This document shows positions 31,650 through 43,414 of a stretch of DNA of 57,812 nucleotides, piece after piece. A program made the position numbers and the translations under genes. Position 1 is the stretch's first letter, and each line of letters starts with the position of its first letter. Below the pieces are notes generated by a model that ran no database searches, was not told where the DNA came from, and was given only the letters and a program-made list of their open reading frames with translations. Origin of the DNA: Alphaproteobacteria bacterium (GTDB taxonomy: Bacteria; Pseudomonadota; Alphaproteobacteria; UBA11136); contig JASLYJ010000008.1 of NCBI GenBank assembly GCA_030739855.1, positions 1 to 57,812 on the forward strand, read 5' to 3'.

Positions 31650-31742
31650 GCGCTTCGGTTCCAACTATGCACGCTACAAGGCCAGTGTGCCGCGCTGGCT
31701 GCCTATGGGACTCCCCAACTGGGGAGCCCTGAGACTCCAAAA

Positions 31743-32555
31743 TTACCCCGTATAGTATGGGATGTTGTGGACGTGGTTGAGCGGACCCTGGCCGTGACCA
31801 AGACTTGGAGCAGTAAGGATGGCTTCTCTCAGGTAATTACGCGCGCGCACCACTGCGGCATGGACCCCCATGCCTTGGGCCAATCCCACAGCCACGGCCG
31901 AGGCAAAAGTGCATCCGGTGCCATGGGTATCATCGTGATCCACCCTCTTGTCCTCGAACACCTTTTCGCAACCATCCCAATGCAACAGGTCGGTCAGCAC
32001 GTCGCCCCCCATATGGCCACCCTTCAGCATCACTACCCTGGCCCCCAACGTAGTCAGCATGCCAGCAGCGCGACGCATGTCATCGATATCGCGCAGGGTT
32101 ATACCGGTGAGGTTCTCGGCTTCGGGAATATTCGGCATAAACAGAGTGGTAAGGGGAATCAGCCGTTGTTTCAGTATATCCAAAGCCTCCTCCTCCAGTA
32201 GAACGCACCCATCTTTAGCCACCATCACCGGGTCTACTACCAAAGGGATTCCTTCTCCCACCGCTTCTACCACGTCGCACACCGCGGTGATGGTTTCAGT
32301 GCTGAAGAGCATGCCCAGCTTGATACAGTCGGCGCCGATGTCATCGAGAACTAGGCGCATTTGGTGGGCCACGAAATTCGCTTCTACAGGCCGGACTTCG
32401 GCAACACCCTCGGTGTTTTGGGCGGTAAGAGCAGTCACTGCCGTGGCCGCGTAGCCGCCCAGCGCCGTCACCGTCTTGATATCTGCCTGAATCCCCGCGC
32501 CACCTCCAGAATCACTGCCGGCAACGATTAGAACGCGGCCCCTGATGTCTCCCAT
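31743..32555 (-). CDS. thiD: hydroxymethylpyrimidine/phosphomethylpyrimidine kinase
   Basis: VLIVAGSDSGGGAGIQADIKTVTALGGYAATAVTALTAQNT...DDTHGTGCTFASAVAVGLA. Confidence 0.95.
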   Translation of the reverse strand: MGDIRGRVLIVAGSDSGGGAGIQADIKTVTALGGYAATAVTALTAQNTEGVAEVRPVEANFVAHQMRLVLDDIGADCIKLGMLFSTETITAVCDVVEAVGEGIPLVVDPVMVAKDGCVLLEEEALDILKQRLIPLTTLFMPNIPEAENLTGITLRDIDDMRRAAGMLTTLGARVVMLKGGHMGGDVLTDLLHWDGCEKVFEDKRVDHDDTHGTGCTFASAVAVGLAQGMGVHAAVVRARNYLREAILTAPSLGHGQGPLNHVHNIPYYTG

Positions 32556-32569
32556 CCCAGCCGCCGATC

Positions 32570-33916
32570 CTAACCGGATACCTGTTCGATAACCTCGATG
32601 ATGCGTTTCACGACTCCGCCCACCAGACGCTCATCCTCGGCCTCGGCCATGACACGGATTAGGGATTCGGTTCCCGACTTGCGTACAACCAACCGGCCAT
32701 TACCGCCAAGTTCTGCTTCGCCTTCGGCGATAGCCGCCTTGACCTTGCTGTTTTCAAGTGGCTCAGCTCCGTTGAAGCGGACCGAACGAAGGACCTGGGG
32801 GAAGGGATCAAAACGGCGAACCACCTCGCTTGCGGGACGGCCTGTCTTGACGAGAACAGACAGCACCTGCAGGGCGGCGATAAGTCCGTCCCCGGTAGTA
32901 CTGTAGTCACTGAGAATGATGTGTCCGGACTGTTCTCCACCCACATTATGGCCACCGCTGCGCATGGTTTCCACCACATAGCGGTCACCCACCTGGACCC
33001 ATACCAGTCCCAGATCGAGACTCGCCAGATATTGCTCTAGCCCCATATTGGACATAACCGTAGCCACCAGGGCGTCGCCCCTGATATGGCCGGTATCCTT
33101 CCAATCCGTTGCTACCAAGGCCATGATCTGGTCACCGTCAATGACTTCGCCTTTCTCGTCGGCGATGATCAAGCGGTCGGCGTCACCATCGAGCGCAATG
33201 CCAATATCCGCCCGGCTCTCCACTACCTTGGCACACATATCCTGGGGTTCGGTGGCACCGCAGCCACGATTGATATTGAAACCGTCTGGTCGGGTCCCTA
33301 AGGGGATTACCTCGGCACCCAGCTCCCACAGCACCAATGGCGCTACCTTGTAGGCGGCGCCGTAGGCGCAGTCCACGACAACTTTCATCCCGTCTAGGCG
33401 CAACCCCTTTGGGAAGGTGTTCTTCACATATTCGACATAGCGGCCCTGGGCATCGTCAAGGCGCATTGCCTTGCCCAGTTGGTCGGATACGGCTAGGTGT
33501 TCCTCCACCCCATTATCCATGTGCTTCTCAATTTCCCGTTCTACCGTATCTGAGAGCTTGTAGCCTTCGGGGCCGAATAGCTTAATGCCGTTATCCTGAT
33601 AGGGATTGTGTGAGGCTGACAGCATCACGCCGAGATCGGCGCGCAGGCTCCGCGTCAGCATGGCCACCGCCGGAGTAGGTAAGGGCCCTACCAGCACCAC
33701 GTCCATGCCCATGGAGATAAAACCCGAAGTCATGGCCGGTTCCAGCATATAGCCTGAAAGCCGCGTATCTTTACCGATGACCACAAGGTGGCGGTGATCC
33801 CCGCGCATGAAACGGTGGCCAGCGGCCATGGCCACGCGCAAGGCGGTGGCGGCTGTCATAGGTTCAATATTGGCGGCACCACGGATGCCGTCGGTGCCGA
33901 AAATGTCACGAGTCAT
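32570..33916 (-). CDS. glmM: phosphoglucosamine mutase
   Basis: [61 protein letters not shown]. Confidence 0.97.
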   Translation of the reverse strand: MTRDIFGTDGIRGAANIEPMTAATALRVAMAAGHRFMRGDHRHLVVIGKDTRLSGYMLEPAMTSGFISMGMDVVLVGPLPTPAVAMLTRSLRADLGVMLSASHNPYQDNGIKLFGPEGYKLSDTVEREIEKHMDNGVEEHLAVSDQLGKAMRLDDAQGRYVEYVKNTFPKGLRLDGMKVVVDCAYGAAYKVAPLVLWELGAEVIPLGTRPDGFNINRGCGATEPQDMCAKVVESRADIGIALDGDADRLIIADEKGEVIDGDQIMALVATDWKDTGHIRGDALVATVMSNMGLEQYLASLDLGLVWVQVGDRYVVETMRSGGHNVGGEQSGHIILSDYSTTGDGLIAALQVLSVLVKTGRPASEVVRRFDPFPQVLRSVRFNGAEPLENSKVKAAIAEGEAELGGNGRLVVRKSGTESLIRVMAEAEDERLVGGVVKRIIEVIEQVSG

Positions 33917-34011
33917 GGGTGCTCCGAAAAAAGCTACCGTTGATGATTATATCAGTTTCACTCAATACAAAGGGGGAAATTGTCGCCTCCTGTGGCCGAC
34001 CGTTTACCTTT

Positions 34012-35133
34012 TCATTCAGGAACCGGATTGAGCGCATTCCAAACGGAAAGAGCCTGCCGAGTTTCCGCCACGTCATGGACGCGCAGCATCTGCACCCCTT
34101 GATCTACAGCCACTAGGGCCGCGGCCAGGGAACCGGCAAGTCGGTCTTTTGGGGATTCATCATGGCTGAGAGAGGCGACAAAACGCTTGCGTGACACGCC
34201 TACCAGGACGCCGCAACCAAGCCCGTGAAACAGGGACAAGCAACCCAGAATATCCACGTTATGATCGAGAGTCTTACCGAAGCCAACCCCCGGATCCACA
34301 AGGATATTGCTGGTGTTAATCCCAGCAGCAGCGCAGGCCTCGATCCGCGTGGAGAGGTAGTCATAGATTTCTGTGGGGGCGAAACCATAGCGAGGATCGT
34401 CCTGCATGGTTCGTGGATCGCCTTGCATATGCGTGAGAATCACCGGAGTTCCGCTTCGCGCCACCACGTCCAAGCTTTCGGGATCTCCGGTCAGGGCACT
34501 CACATCGTTGATCACATGCGCACCGGCCTTCAGAGCAGCTGTCATCACCGCCGCGTTCCTGGTATCGATGGAAACCCGTGTGCCCCGCTCGGCCAGGCCG
34601 CGCACCACAGGCGTTATTCGTTTCAGCTCTTCTTCCACCGCCACTTGGTCGGCGCCCGGGCGTGTAGATTCACCACCCACGTCGAGAATATCCGCGCCGG
34701 CTTCCCACAGTTTCATGCCATAGGCGATGGCGGATGCAGGATTGGCATGTTCGCCGCCATCGGAAAAACTGTCCGGCGTCACATTGATGATACCCATGAT
34801 CAGGGGAAGTGATCTCGCCGGACAGTCCAACATCAGACCAGCAAAAGGCGGCGGTGAAGACGACAGTTGCTTTAACCATTTATGCACGCTAGTGGCGGTG
34901 TCTCCGCCTTCCTTGTCCGCCCAAGCAATGGTCTCTGCCAGGGACAGGACACGGGCGTTTTCCACCTGTCTCGTACCGTCATCTCCTTTGCTGGTGAGAA
35001 AAATCCCGCAGGCGGTATAGACAAGCCGGCCACCGACCAGCCTTCGGCCTACACCAGATTCAAGGGCCGTCGCCGCCGCGCCGCCGACGATGCCAAGAGG
35101 GCGTAAATGAAGACTGCGCGTGTGGGCCGTCAT
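34012..35133 (-). CDS. folP: dihydropteroate synthase with N-terminal extension
   Basis: LIMGIINVTPDSFSDGGEHANPASAIAYGMKLWEAGADILDVGGESTRPGA. Confidence 0.95.
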   Translation of the reverse strand: MTAHTRSLHLRPLGIVGGAAATALESGVGRRLVGGRLVYTACGIFLTSKGDDGTRQVENARVLSLAETIAWADKEGGDTATSVHKWLKQLSSSPPPFAGLMLDCPARSLPLIMGIINVTPDSFSDGGEHANPASAIAYGMKLWEAGADILDVGGESTRPGADQVAVEEELKRITPVVRGLAERGTRVSIDTRNAAVMTAALKAGAHVINDVSALTGDPESLDVVARSGTPVILTHMQGDPRTMQDDPRYGFAPTEIYDYLSTRIEACAAAGINTSNILVDPGVGFGKTLDHNVDILGCLSLFHGLGCGVLVGVSRKRFVASLSHDESPKDRLAGSLAAALVAVDQGVQMLRVHDVAETRQALSVWNALNPVPE

Positions 35134-35178
35134 CTCTAAAGCATCATCGGGATGTCGCTAGGGAAGAAGACGAAAAGG

Positions 35179-37125
35179 TCAGTAGCCAGCTTGCGGCTCT
35201 GGCTTTGGCGTGCCGCCAGACCTGCTTTCGCCTTTACCCTTTTTGTCTTTCTTTCCGGCGGAGGGAACAGGAGAACTTTGTCCGCCACCGGGCGGCATGG
35301 AATCCTCGTCGGGACGTATGATCGGTTGGCCACTGAGAAGCACATCCACTTCCTCGGCATTCAGGGTTTCGTACTCGAGAAGCCCTTTAGCCAGGGTATG
35401 AAGCTCGTCCATGTTTTTGGTCAGGACTTCACGGGCCTCGGCTTCGCTCTTATCGATAATCTTGCGGATTTCGTCATCAATCAGTTTCGCCGTAGCGTCG
35501 GAAGTATTCTTGCGCTGAGTCACAGAATGGCCGAGGAAAACTTCTCCTTCGTTCTCTTCATAGCGCAGCGGCCCCAGCTTCTCACTAAAGCCGAATTTAG
35601 TAACCATGTTACGGGCCATTTCGGTAGCCTGGCTGATGTCGTTGGCCGCGCCGGTGGTGATGTTCTCGGGACCAAAGATTATCTCCTCTGCAACGCGGCC
35701 GCCGAATGCCATGGTGATTTTGGCCTGCATCTGGGATTTGGACAAGCTGTAGCGGTCGCGTTCGGGCAGGTTCATGGTCAGCCCCAAGGCGCGGCCTCGG
35801 GGGATGATCGTTACCTTGTGCAGGGGGTCGTTACCAGGCACGTGAATCCCCACCAGTGCATGGCCCGCTTCGTGGTAGGCAGTACATTTTTTTTCTTCGT
35901 CGGACATAACCATGGAGCGGCGCTCCGAGCCCATCATCACCTTGTCCTTGGCTTCCTCTAGCTCGGACATGGTCACAAGACGCTTGTTGCGACGGGCTGC
36001 CAGAAGAGCTGCCTCGTTGATGAGATTGGCAAGATCGGCGCCAGAAAAACCGGGCGTGCCGCGAGCGATCACTCGCGCATCCACATCGGGGGCCAACTGC
36101 ACATTTCGCATGTGGACCTTGAGAATCTTTTCACGGCCGATGATGTCGGGATTGGGAACCACCACTTGGCGGTCGAAACGGCCCGCGCGCAGCAAAGCCG
36201 GGTCCAACACGTCGGGGCGGTTGGTGGCGGCAATCAGAATTACTCCTTCGGTGCTCTCGAAACCGTCCATTTCCACTAGCAACTGGTTAAGGGTCTGTTC
36301 GCGCTCGTCGTTGCCACCACCGAGCCCGGCCCCACGATGGCGTCCCACGGCATCGATTTCGTCAATGAAAATGATGCATGGTGCATTCTTCTTTCCTTGC
36401 TCGAACATGTCCCGTACGCGGCTAGCGCCGACGCCGACGAACATCTCGACAAAATCGGAACCGGAAATAGTGAAGAAGGGTACATTGGCCTCTCCAGCAA
36501 TAGCGCGAGCAAGCAGGGTTTTGCCGGTTCCCGGCGGTCCCAGCAAAAGCGCACCCTTTGGAATCTTGCCGCCGAGGCGCTGAAACTTGTGCGGGTCTTT
36601 AAGAAATTCAACGATTTCTTCCAGTTCCTGCTTGGCCTCGTCAATGCCGGCCACGTCCTCAAATGTGACGCGGCCCTGATTTTCGGAAAGCAGGCGCGCC
36701 TTCGACTTGCCGAAACCCATGGCTTTGCCGCCCCCCGACTGCATCTGGCGCATGAAGAAAATCCATACCCCGATGAGCAGCAACATAGGGAACCAGGAGA
36801 TTAGGATATCCAATAGGCCGGGCGAACTCCCTTCCTGCGGCGCGGCGCGGATAAGAACGTTTTTCGAAGAAAGGCGGTCAACCAGCTTAGCATCGTCAGG
36901 TGCATAGGTAGTGAACCCGCGGCCGTCGCTGAAATGTCCAGAAATCTCGTTGCCCTGGATGATGACGTCGCTCACCTCGCCGTTCTCCACATTGCTCAAA
37001 AACTCGGAAAAGGCGAGCTTCGTGGCAAACTCGTTGCGGGATGCCCCCTCGAACAGGTTGAACAGTGCCACCAGAAGAAGTCCGATGATGAACCAGAGGG
37101 CCAAATTCTTACCGAGATTATTCAC
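35179..37125 (-). CDS. ftsH: ATP-dependent zinc metalloprotease FtsH
   Basis: [53 protein letters not shown] motif. Confidence 0.98.
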   Translation of the reverse strand: MNNLGKNLALWFIIGLLLVALFNLFEGASRNEFATKLAFSEFLSNVENGEVSDVIIQGNEISGHFSDGRGFTTYAPDDAKLVDRLSSKNVLIRAAPQEGSSPGLLDILISWFPMLLLIGVWIFFMRQMQSGGGKAMGFGKSKARLLSENQGRVTFEDVAGIDEAKQELEEIVEFLKDPHKFQRLGGKIPKGALLLGPPGTGKTLLARAIAGEANVPFFTISGSDFVEMFVGVGASRVRDMFEQGKKNAPCIIFIDEIDAVGRHRGAGLGGGNDEREQTLNQLLVEMDGFESTEGVILIAATNRPDVLDPALLRAGRFDRQVVVPNPDIIGREKILKVHMRNVQLAPDVDARVIARGTPGFSGADLANLINEAALLAARRNKRLVTMSELEEAKDKVMMGSERRSMVMSDEEKKCTAYHEAGHALVGIHVPGNDPLHKVTIIPRGRALGLTMNLPERDRYSLSKSQMQAKITMAFGGRVAEEIIFGPENITTGAANDISQATEMARNMVTKFGFSEKLGPLRYEENEGEVFLGHSVTQRKNTSDATAKLIDDEIRKIIDKSEAEAREVLTKNMDELHTLAKGLLEYETLNAEEVDVLLSGQPIIRPDEDSMPPGGGQSSPVPSAGKKDKKGKGESRSGGTPKPEPQAGY

Positions 37126-37313
37126 GTTGTCTTTCCTTGTGCCTCCTCATTTACCATGGGTATTTGCTATATCTTTTTCAGGCCGTTCGTTCACTGGGAA
37201 CAAAGTTGTCACTGCAATCTCACACCAAGACCAGGGAAACGGTCTCACTGCGAACGCGGAGACAGGATAACAGATAATGCGTATTTCCACCTACGCAACT
37301 CTAAAACCCCCAT

Positions 37314-38747
37314 TTAGACAAGAGAATTAGCCGGGCAGAACCCCAAAAGATGCACCGTAAACAAGGGCTGACCAAGGGTTTCATCCACATAATCCAGATG
37401 TGGAACCGCCGCTACCTTTTTCCCCCACCACAACGCCGGAAGGGAGATCCGCACTGGCCAAGGGATCACGGAGTCGCGCAATTCTGGCATCCGACCCACG
37501 ATGCGGGACCAGCCTTGGCGGCCCAGCCGGGCAAGAATTGGCACTGGTTTTCTTTTGTCTGTCCCAGACTGGTTTTCTTTCCTGGTCCTGCTGGTTTCGA
37601 ACATAAAACGCCCATCCCAGACCACCCGCATTCCTGACATCAGCACCATGCGTTCCTTAGCAGCGGCAGCCTCGCGACAGACGAGAAGAGTCTTGAATAG
37701 AGCTCCCCCGGCTCTCTTTTCCCTTGCGAGAACCAGGCGACAGCCGTGTAGGGTTCGCGCCAGGTTTTCTTCTGTCGAGAAAAGTTCCCCATGCAACCTG
37801 ACCAACCGTGCCGAACGTGGAGGATAGGTTCGCCCGCCCACACAGGTGAGAACTCTAGAAAGCGCCCGCAAGGATACCTCTTTTCCCGCCGCTGCCATCG
37901 CCGCATGGTCCAGTATTACATAACCCTGGGGGTAGATTTCTGCCGCCAGCGACAACAACTCCGCCACATCCTCCGCTAGGGCCTGCCGCGTTCGCGCCAT
38001 AAGATCCGCCGTGGCGGCTAACCGCGCTGCGTCGAGTCCCTCCCTGGCAAGATCCGGCATCAGAGCGCGCAGCCGCACCCGGCTATAGGTAAGATCGCGG
38101 TTAGAAGGGTCCTCTACCCATTCCTGATTGCGCACTCGCAAGGTGGCGGCTAGCCGCGCCTTAGGCACGCTCAGCAGGGGTCGCAACAAACGCAGGGCGG
38201 AATGCTCGGACAGCGCCGCCATAGCTGCAAGGCCGTCAACACCGCTACCGCGGCTCAACCGCAGCAGAAACGTCTCAGCCTGATCTTCCAAGTGATGAGC
38301 CAACAAAAGATGAAGAACGCCGTGGCGGCGGCACCAATTAAAAAGTAGCCGATAGCGCGCCTCCCGCGCCGCCGCCTGAATACCCCGCTTCGGCTTACCA
38401 CCGGTCCAGGGCAGAATGTGATGGGTCATCCCCCGTGCCTTCAGCCAGCGCCCCGTCTGCCGTGCCTCGGCCTCCGATTGTGGACGCAGCTGGTGATCCA
38501 CACTGAGCGCCACTGTTCCACCTCCGCAGCCGCGGGCCCAGTCATGGGCCAGCAGGGCCAGAGCCATGCTGTCACACCCGCCGGAAACGGCCACTGCCAT
38601 GCGGGGACGTGGCTCGAACGGCCTAAAGACTCTCATTAGGGTGGAAAAATCTCCGCTTTTTAGAGGCACAGCGGCAGTAACGTCCTGACCGGAAAGAGGA
38701 AAACCCCCGGGAAAGTGAACATGGCTAGTAGCTATCACTCGGAACAA
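37314..38747 (-). CDS. tilS: tRNA(Ile)-lysidine synthase
   Basis: MAVAVSGGCDSMALALLAHDWAR PP-loop; LLAHHLEDQAETFLLRLSRGSGVDGLAAM. Confidence 0.92.
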   Translation of the reverse strand: MFRVIATSHVHFPGGFPLSGQDVTAAVPLKSGDFSTLMRVFRPFEPRPRMAVAVSGGCDSMALALLAHDWARGCGGGTVALSVDHQLRPQSEAEARQTGRWLKARGMTHHILPWTGGKPKRGIQAAAREARYRLLFNWCRRHGVLHLLLAHHLEDQAETFLLRLSRGSGVDGLAAMAALSEHSALRLLRPLLSVPKARLAATLRVRNQEWVEDPSNRDLTYSRVRLRALMPDLAREGLDAARLAATADLMARTRQALAEDVAELLSLAAEIYPQGYVILDHAAMAAAGKEVSLRALSRVLTCVGGRTYPPRSARLVRLHGELFSTEENLARTLHGCRLVLAREKRAGGALFKTLLVCREAAAAKERMVLMSGMRVVWDGRFMFETSRTRKENQSGTDKRKPVPILARLGRQGWSRIVGRMPELRDSVIPWPVRISLPALWWGKKVAAVPHLDYVDETLGQPLFTVHLLGFCPANSLV

Positions 38748-39898
38748 CCGATGGCTTTGCGCTCCTTTACGGCCCGATTCATGATGAATGAAGGAGCGTT
38801 GGTAAAACGCTGTCTAAGTTCGTCAAACGCCTTGCAGGCCTGCTGGGGCTCATTAATGATGGCCAGGGATAGACCCAGCTTCAATAGATTGTCCGGCGCT
38901 TTAGGACTGTCAGAGAATTTCTCGTAGCCGTCGGCAAAAATGATGGCGGCGTTGGTGTAGTCCTTGCGCACATAGAAAGTCTCACCAAGCCAGTAGTGGG
39001 CATTAGCCACCAGATCATGTTCGCCATTGGCTTCAATGAAGGCACGGAATGATTTTTCCGCCGTGAGGTAATCGGCCTGGCGCAACAAACCCAAGGCAAA
39101 TTCGTACTGTTCCGTTGGCGTACCATCCGGCAACAACGCCTGTTGTGGGTCCTGTTTCAGGGACGTGGCGTCATGGCCTGTACTGGCAGCGGCCGATGAC
39201 TTAATGGGGTTGCCGTTCGTGTCCACGGGAATCTTGAGGACGCCGAGGATTCCCTCCTCATCGGAATGTTTGGAAATCACGCCACTCGATCCCAGAACCA
39301 CGCTATCTCCAGAACCCGACGCTGCTGGGGCTCCCGTAATCTGTGGCGCTGTCTTTTCTAGAGAACTGAGGCGAAAATCCACATCGCCCACAAGCTTGTC
39401 CAGACGAACCCGCACCTGATCGATCATAAAAGTCAGTTCCTCGAACCGACCCGTGACCTTGCGCAGCTCATCCTCCAATTCAGCAAACCTGGTCTCCATC
39501 CGCACCGCCAGATTTGATGGCACATCGCCAGTATCGCCTGCCGTACTTCCCGCCGCTCTAGGCGCGGCCCGCTCGAGAGCTTTGCCAGAGATTCCCTCGC
39601 TGCTTTCGGTGTAAACCTGGCGCTGCAAAAGGTTGATATCCCGCTCGAGACGGTTCAGGTGATCCAGAAGTAGCTGTATGTTGTTATCCTGAGCTTGCGC
39701 CAAAAGAACAGGAGAAGGGGTGAAAACAGCAAGGATAAAGGCACAGGAAAAAACCGCTGCTACCCGCAGCAGATGCCCAGAGAGCCACGCAGTATCAGGA
39801 GAAAAGGGATACGTACACGGCCCCGTCATATTACGTTCCTCCGATTTCACTTCGCCCAAGAGAGTGCTAGATCGATGCTTAAAGGGAATGATGGTCAT
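38735..39898 (-). CDS. cpoB: Tol-Pal associated protein CpoB (YbgF)
   Basis: Coiled-coil N-terminus then TPR domain EQYEFALGLLRQADYLTAEKSFRAFIEANGEHDLVANAHYWLGETFYVRKDYTNAAIIFADGYEKF. Confidence 0.92.
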   Translation of the reverse strand: MTIIPFKHRSSTLLGEVKSEERNMTGPCTYPFSPDTAWLSGHLLRVAAVFSCAFILAVFTPSPVLLAQAQDNNIQLLLDHLNRLERDINLLQRQVYTESSEGISGKALERAAPRAAGSTAGDTGDVPSNLAVRMETRFAELEDELRKVTGRFEELTFMIDQVRVRLDKLVGDVDFRLSSLEKTAPQITGAPAASGSGDSVVLGSSGVISKHSDEEGILGVLKIPVDTNGNPIKSSAAASTGHDATSLKQDPQQALLPDGTPTEQYEFALGLLRQADYLTAEKSFRAFIEANGEHDLVANAHYWLGETFYVRKDYTNAAIIFADGYEKFSDSPKAPDNLLKLGLSLAIINEPQQACKAFDELRQRFTNAPSFIMNRAVKERKAIGCSE

Positions 39899-40232
39899 AA
39901 AGAGTGATGATCAACAAAGATATTTCTCAACAAGAGCTAAAGACCCTTAGGTCACCTGCGCCCAACATGGCTGTAAACATAGGGGGGAATTTTGGAGAGA
40001 TTAAGGCATCCTTCACGATACACCCAGAACAGATTTTAGTAGATGTAACAGGTGTCCCCCGCTTTTTTCATCCCGTTTCAGGCCCACGAAAGCCAGTGGA
40101 ACCACCGCCCGGACGCCCCATTCCTGCCATATTGGACTGGTAACAGGGGAAGCTAGGTCTCTCACTCCCTTTCCATACAAGATATAGTATAAGCTAACGT
40201 ATCAAACACATTTTACTGAGGTCGTTCTCCGC

Positions 40233-40982
40233 ATGGCCGGACATTCGCAATTCAAGAACATCATGCACCGCAAGGGCAGACAGGATAAAAAGCGTGCCAA
40301 GATATTCTCCAAACTAATCCGCGAAATAACGGTGGCGGCACGCAGCGGCATGCCCGATCCTGACAAAAACCCGCGCCTGCGCGCCGCCGTCAGCGCGGCG
40401 CGGGCGGTTAATATGCCCAAAGACACCATCGAACGTACCATCAAGCGCGGAAGTGGCGACGAGGAAGGTGTCAACTACGAGGAAATCCGGTACGAAGGCT
40501 TCGGCCCCGGAGGCGTTTCAGTCATTATTGAAGTGCTCACCGACAATCGCAACCGGGCGGCCTCAGAAATCCGAGCAGCTTTCACCAAATACGGCGGCAA
40601 CCTGGGCGAAACAGGCAGCGTTAGTTACCTCTTCGATCATATTGGCTCTATCAGCTATCCACCTGACGTTACCGACGCTGACACCATGTTCGAAGCGGCG
40701 CTGGAGGCCGGCGCTGGGGATGTGAATTCCACCAGAAGCAGCCACGAGATTACCTGCGATATTGATGATTTCAATGACGTGCGCGACACACTGGAAGAAC
40801 GATTCAACGACCCCGAGGAGGCCGGACTGATATGGCGTCCGCAAAACTTAGTGGCCGTGGAGGAGGAGTCGGCATCAACATTGATGAAGCTGATTGAGAT
40901 TCTCGACGACAATGACGATGTGCAGATGGTTTTCGCTAATTACGACATTCCTGAAGACGTCATGGCGAAACTGACTGCCTGA
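40233..40982 (+). CDS. YebC/PmpR family DNA-binding regulatory protein
   Basis: [39 protein letters not shown]. Confidence 0.97.
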   Translation: MAGHSQFKNIMHRKGRQDKKRAKIFSKLIREITVAARSGMPDPDKNPRLRAAVSAARAVNMPKDTIERTIKRGSGDEEGVNYEEIRYEGFGPGGVSVIIEVLTDNRNRAASEIRAAFTKYGGNLGETGSVSYLFDHIGSISYPPDVTDADTMFEAALEAGAGDVNSTRSSHEITCDIDDFNDVRDTLEERFNDPEEAGLIWRPQNLVAVEEESASTLMKLIEILDDNDDVQMVFANYDIPEDVMAKLTA

Positions 40983-41057
40983 GCGGTGAAGCGCGTTGGT
41001 TACAGAGGTGGAGGGCATAGTTCTCTTGGAAACAATTTTTCACAAAAGGCGGTTTCC

Positions 41058-41567
41058 ATGCGCATCCTAGGACTGGACCCGGGATTACGGCATACTGGCT
41101 GGGGAATCATCGACGTAGTCGGATCGCACCTGCGCCATGTAGCGGACGGGACGGTGGACTCCGACGCCTCACAGGAGATAGCGCAGCGCCTATTGCAGAT
41201 TTTCGAGGGCGTGGCTGTGGTGATCTCCGAGTACACGCCCAAGCAGGCGGCGGTGGAGAAAACCTTTGTCAACCGCAATCCGGCATCTGCCCTAAAACTA
41301 GGCCAAGCCCGCGGCATCGCCCTTCTTGCTCCAGCGCAAGCCGGACTCCCGGTGGCCGAATATGCTCCCAACCTAGTAAAGAAATCGGTTGTGGGAAGCG
41401 GCCACGCTGCCAAGGAACAAGTGGCCATGATGGTACTTACCCTACTTCCCGGCAGCAGCGCCACGGCCGATGCTGCCGATGCTTTGGCTGTGGCCATTTG
41501 CCATGCCCACCATGCCGCCACTACATTGCTACAGCAGGAGCGTGGCTTGGCCGGAGAACGCTTATGA
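41058..41567 (+). CDS. ruvC: crossover junction endodeoxyribonuclease RuvC
   Basis: [46 protein letters not shown]. Confidence 0.95.
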   Translation: MRILGLDPGLRHTGWGIIDVVGSHLRHVADGTVDSDASQEIAQRLLQIFEGVAVVISEYTPKQAAVEKTFVNRNPASALKLGQARGIALLAPAQAGLPVAEYAPNLVKKSVVGSGHAAKEQVAMMVLTLLPGSSATADAADALAVAICHAHHAATTLLQQERGLAGERL

Positions 41568-42175
41568 TCGCCAAGTTAACGGGTGTTCTCGATTCTTCCG
41601 GCACTGACTGGCTGGTGCTCGACGTAGCCGGGGTAGGCTATCTCGTCTTCGCCTCGGGCCGCATGCTCTCGCGCTTACCCACTCGGGGCGAGGTGATGAG
41701 TCTTTTCGTCGATACCCACGTGCGCGAGGACCATATCCATCTTTACGGATTTGCCGAAGCGTCAGAACGCGACACCTTCCGCCTTCTGCTGTCGGTGCAG
41801 GGGGTGGGGGCAAAGGTAGCGCTGGCCATTCTTTCGGTGCTCAGCCCCAACGAGATCATCCAGGCCATCACCACCCACGACCAATCGGCCATCGCCCAGG
41901 CCAATGGCGTCGGACCCAAGCTAGCTGAGCGCATCATTAACGAACTGAAGGACAAGATCGCCGCCATCACCACGGAAGACGGCGTTATCCCTATAACGGA
42001 GGATGGCACAGAAGAAGAACCCAGCCCTGTGGCCGATGCTGCCTCGGCTCTATCCCATCTCGGCTATCGCCAGACCGACGCTTATTCCGCTGCTTCCAAA
42101 GCAGCGCGTCGGCTTGGCGCCGACGCGCCGCTGGAGATACTGATCCCTGAAGCCCTGAAGGAACTGGCGTCATGA
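41565..42175 (+). CDS. ruvA: Holliday junction helicase subunit RuvA
   Basis: [35 protein letters not shown]...[16 protein letters not shown]. Confidence 0.95.
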
Positions 42176-42185
42176 GGTTGGGCCC

Positions 42186-43277
42186 ATGAGCAAGCCGGTG
42201 AACGATCCCGTGATCAATGACAGCCGTGTTGTTGCTGGCGAATTCGATTCGAACGGAAGCGGGAGCGGTGGCGATGGTGGCGAGGTCTCACTGCGGCCGC
42301 AGGCCCTTGATGAATTCATCGGCCAAGACACATTGTGTGACAACCTCCGGATCTTTATCAAGGCCGCCCGCGACCGGGGCGAAGCACTGGACCACGTTCT
42401 TCTCCACGGCCCACCAGGTCTGGGAAAGACGACCCTAGCGCAGATCGTCGCCCGCGAAACGGGAACAGGATTCCGCCCCACCTCAGGTCCAGTCATTGCC
42501 AAAGCTGGCGATCTGGCGGCCCTACTCACCAACCTACAACTTCACGACATTCTGTTTATAGACGAGATCCACCGTCTCAACCCGGCGATAGAGGAAATCC
42601 TCTATCCTGCCATGGAAGACTTCCAGCTCAATCTCATCATCGGCGAGGGGCCGGCAGCACGTTCGGTGCGCATCGACCTTCCCCCCTTTACCCTGATCGG
42701 GGCTACCACCCGTTCCGGTCTCATCGCTACGCCCTTGCGCGAAAGGTTCGGTATTCCCCTGCGGGTTACCTTCTATGAAGTGGCGGAGCTGAAGGAAATT
42801 GTCCTACGAGGCGGAAACATTCTCAACATGGAGTTAGTTGAAGACGGGGCGGAGGAAATTGCGCGACGTTCTCGAGGAACGCCCCGTGTGGCGGCGCGGC
42901 TTCTGCGGCGCGTGCGAGACTTCGCCGCTGTGGCAGAAACCGCACATATCGATGCCTCCGTTGCAGACAAGGCACTGAAGCGGCTTGAGGTGGATGAAAG
43001 CGGTCTCGATTCCATGGACCGCCGCTATTTGCGCTGCATCGCCGAGCATCATGGTGGCGGTCCAGTGGGGGTAGAGGCCATGGCAGCGGCGCTCTCCGAA
43101 CAGCGTGACGTAATCGAGGACGTGATCGAACCCTACCTGATCCAACAGGGATTCATCCGCCGCACCCCGCGGGGCCGTTCGCTGAGTGATCTTGCCTTCC
43201 ATCATCTTGGCCTAACACCGCCACCGGGACTCAACAAGGACCAGCTTAACCTCGGAATGGATAAAGGGAAGGCGTGA
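42186..43277 (+). CDS. ruvB: Holliday junction helicase subunit RuvB
   Basis: [56 protein letters not shown]. Confidence 0.97.
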   Translation: MSKPVNDPVINDSRVVAGEFDSNGSGSGGDGGEVSLRPQALDEFIGQDTLCDNLRIFIKAARDRGEALDHVLLHGPPGLGKTTLAQIVARETGTGFRPTSGPVIAKAGDLAALLTNLQLHDILFIDEIHRLNPAIEEILYPAMEDFQLNLIIGEGPAARSVRIDLPPFTLIGATTRSGLIATPLRERFGIPLRVTFYEVAELKEIVLRGGNILNMELVEDGAEEIARRSRGTPRVAARLLRRVRDFAAVAETAHIDASVADKALKRLEVDESGLDSMDRRYLRCIAEHHGGGPVGVEAMAAALSEQRDVIEDVIEPYLIQQGFIRRTPRGRSLSDLAFHHLGLTPPPGLNKDQLNLGMDKGKA

Positions 43278-43414
43278 GGCCATGCATACCAAGATACACC
43301 TTGGCAACGCGCCAGCGTGCAGAACCGTCAACGACCGCCCAGCCCGGATTCCATCCGACCCGAGGACTACCCCTCAATCTCTGCACTCCCATTCACAATA
43401 ACGGCTAAAGAAAC

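Noticed and set aside
31706-31730. Small hairpin CTCCCC-AACT-type repeat between thiC and thiD as bidirectional terminator
   Set aside because: Short stem without a clear T-tract on either strand; not enough to call.
35912-36583. 223-aa plus-strand ORF
   Set aside because: Shadow ORF opposite the ftsH AAA domain; Ser/Arg-rich with no domain signal.
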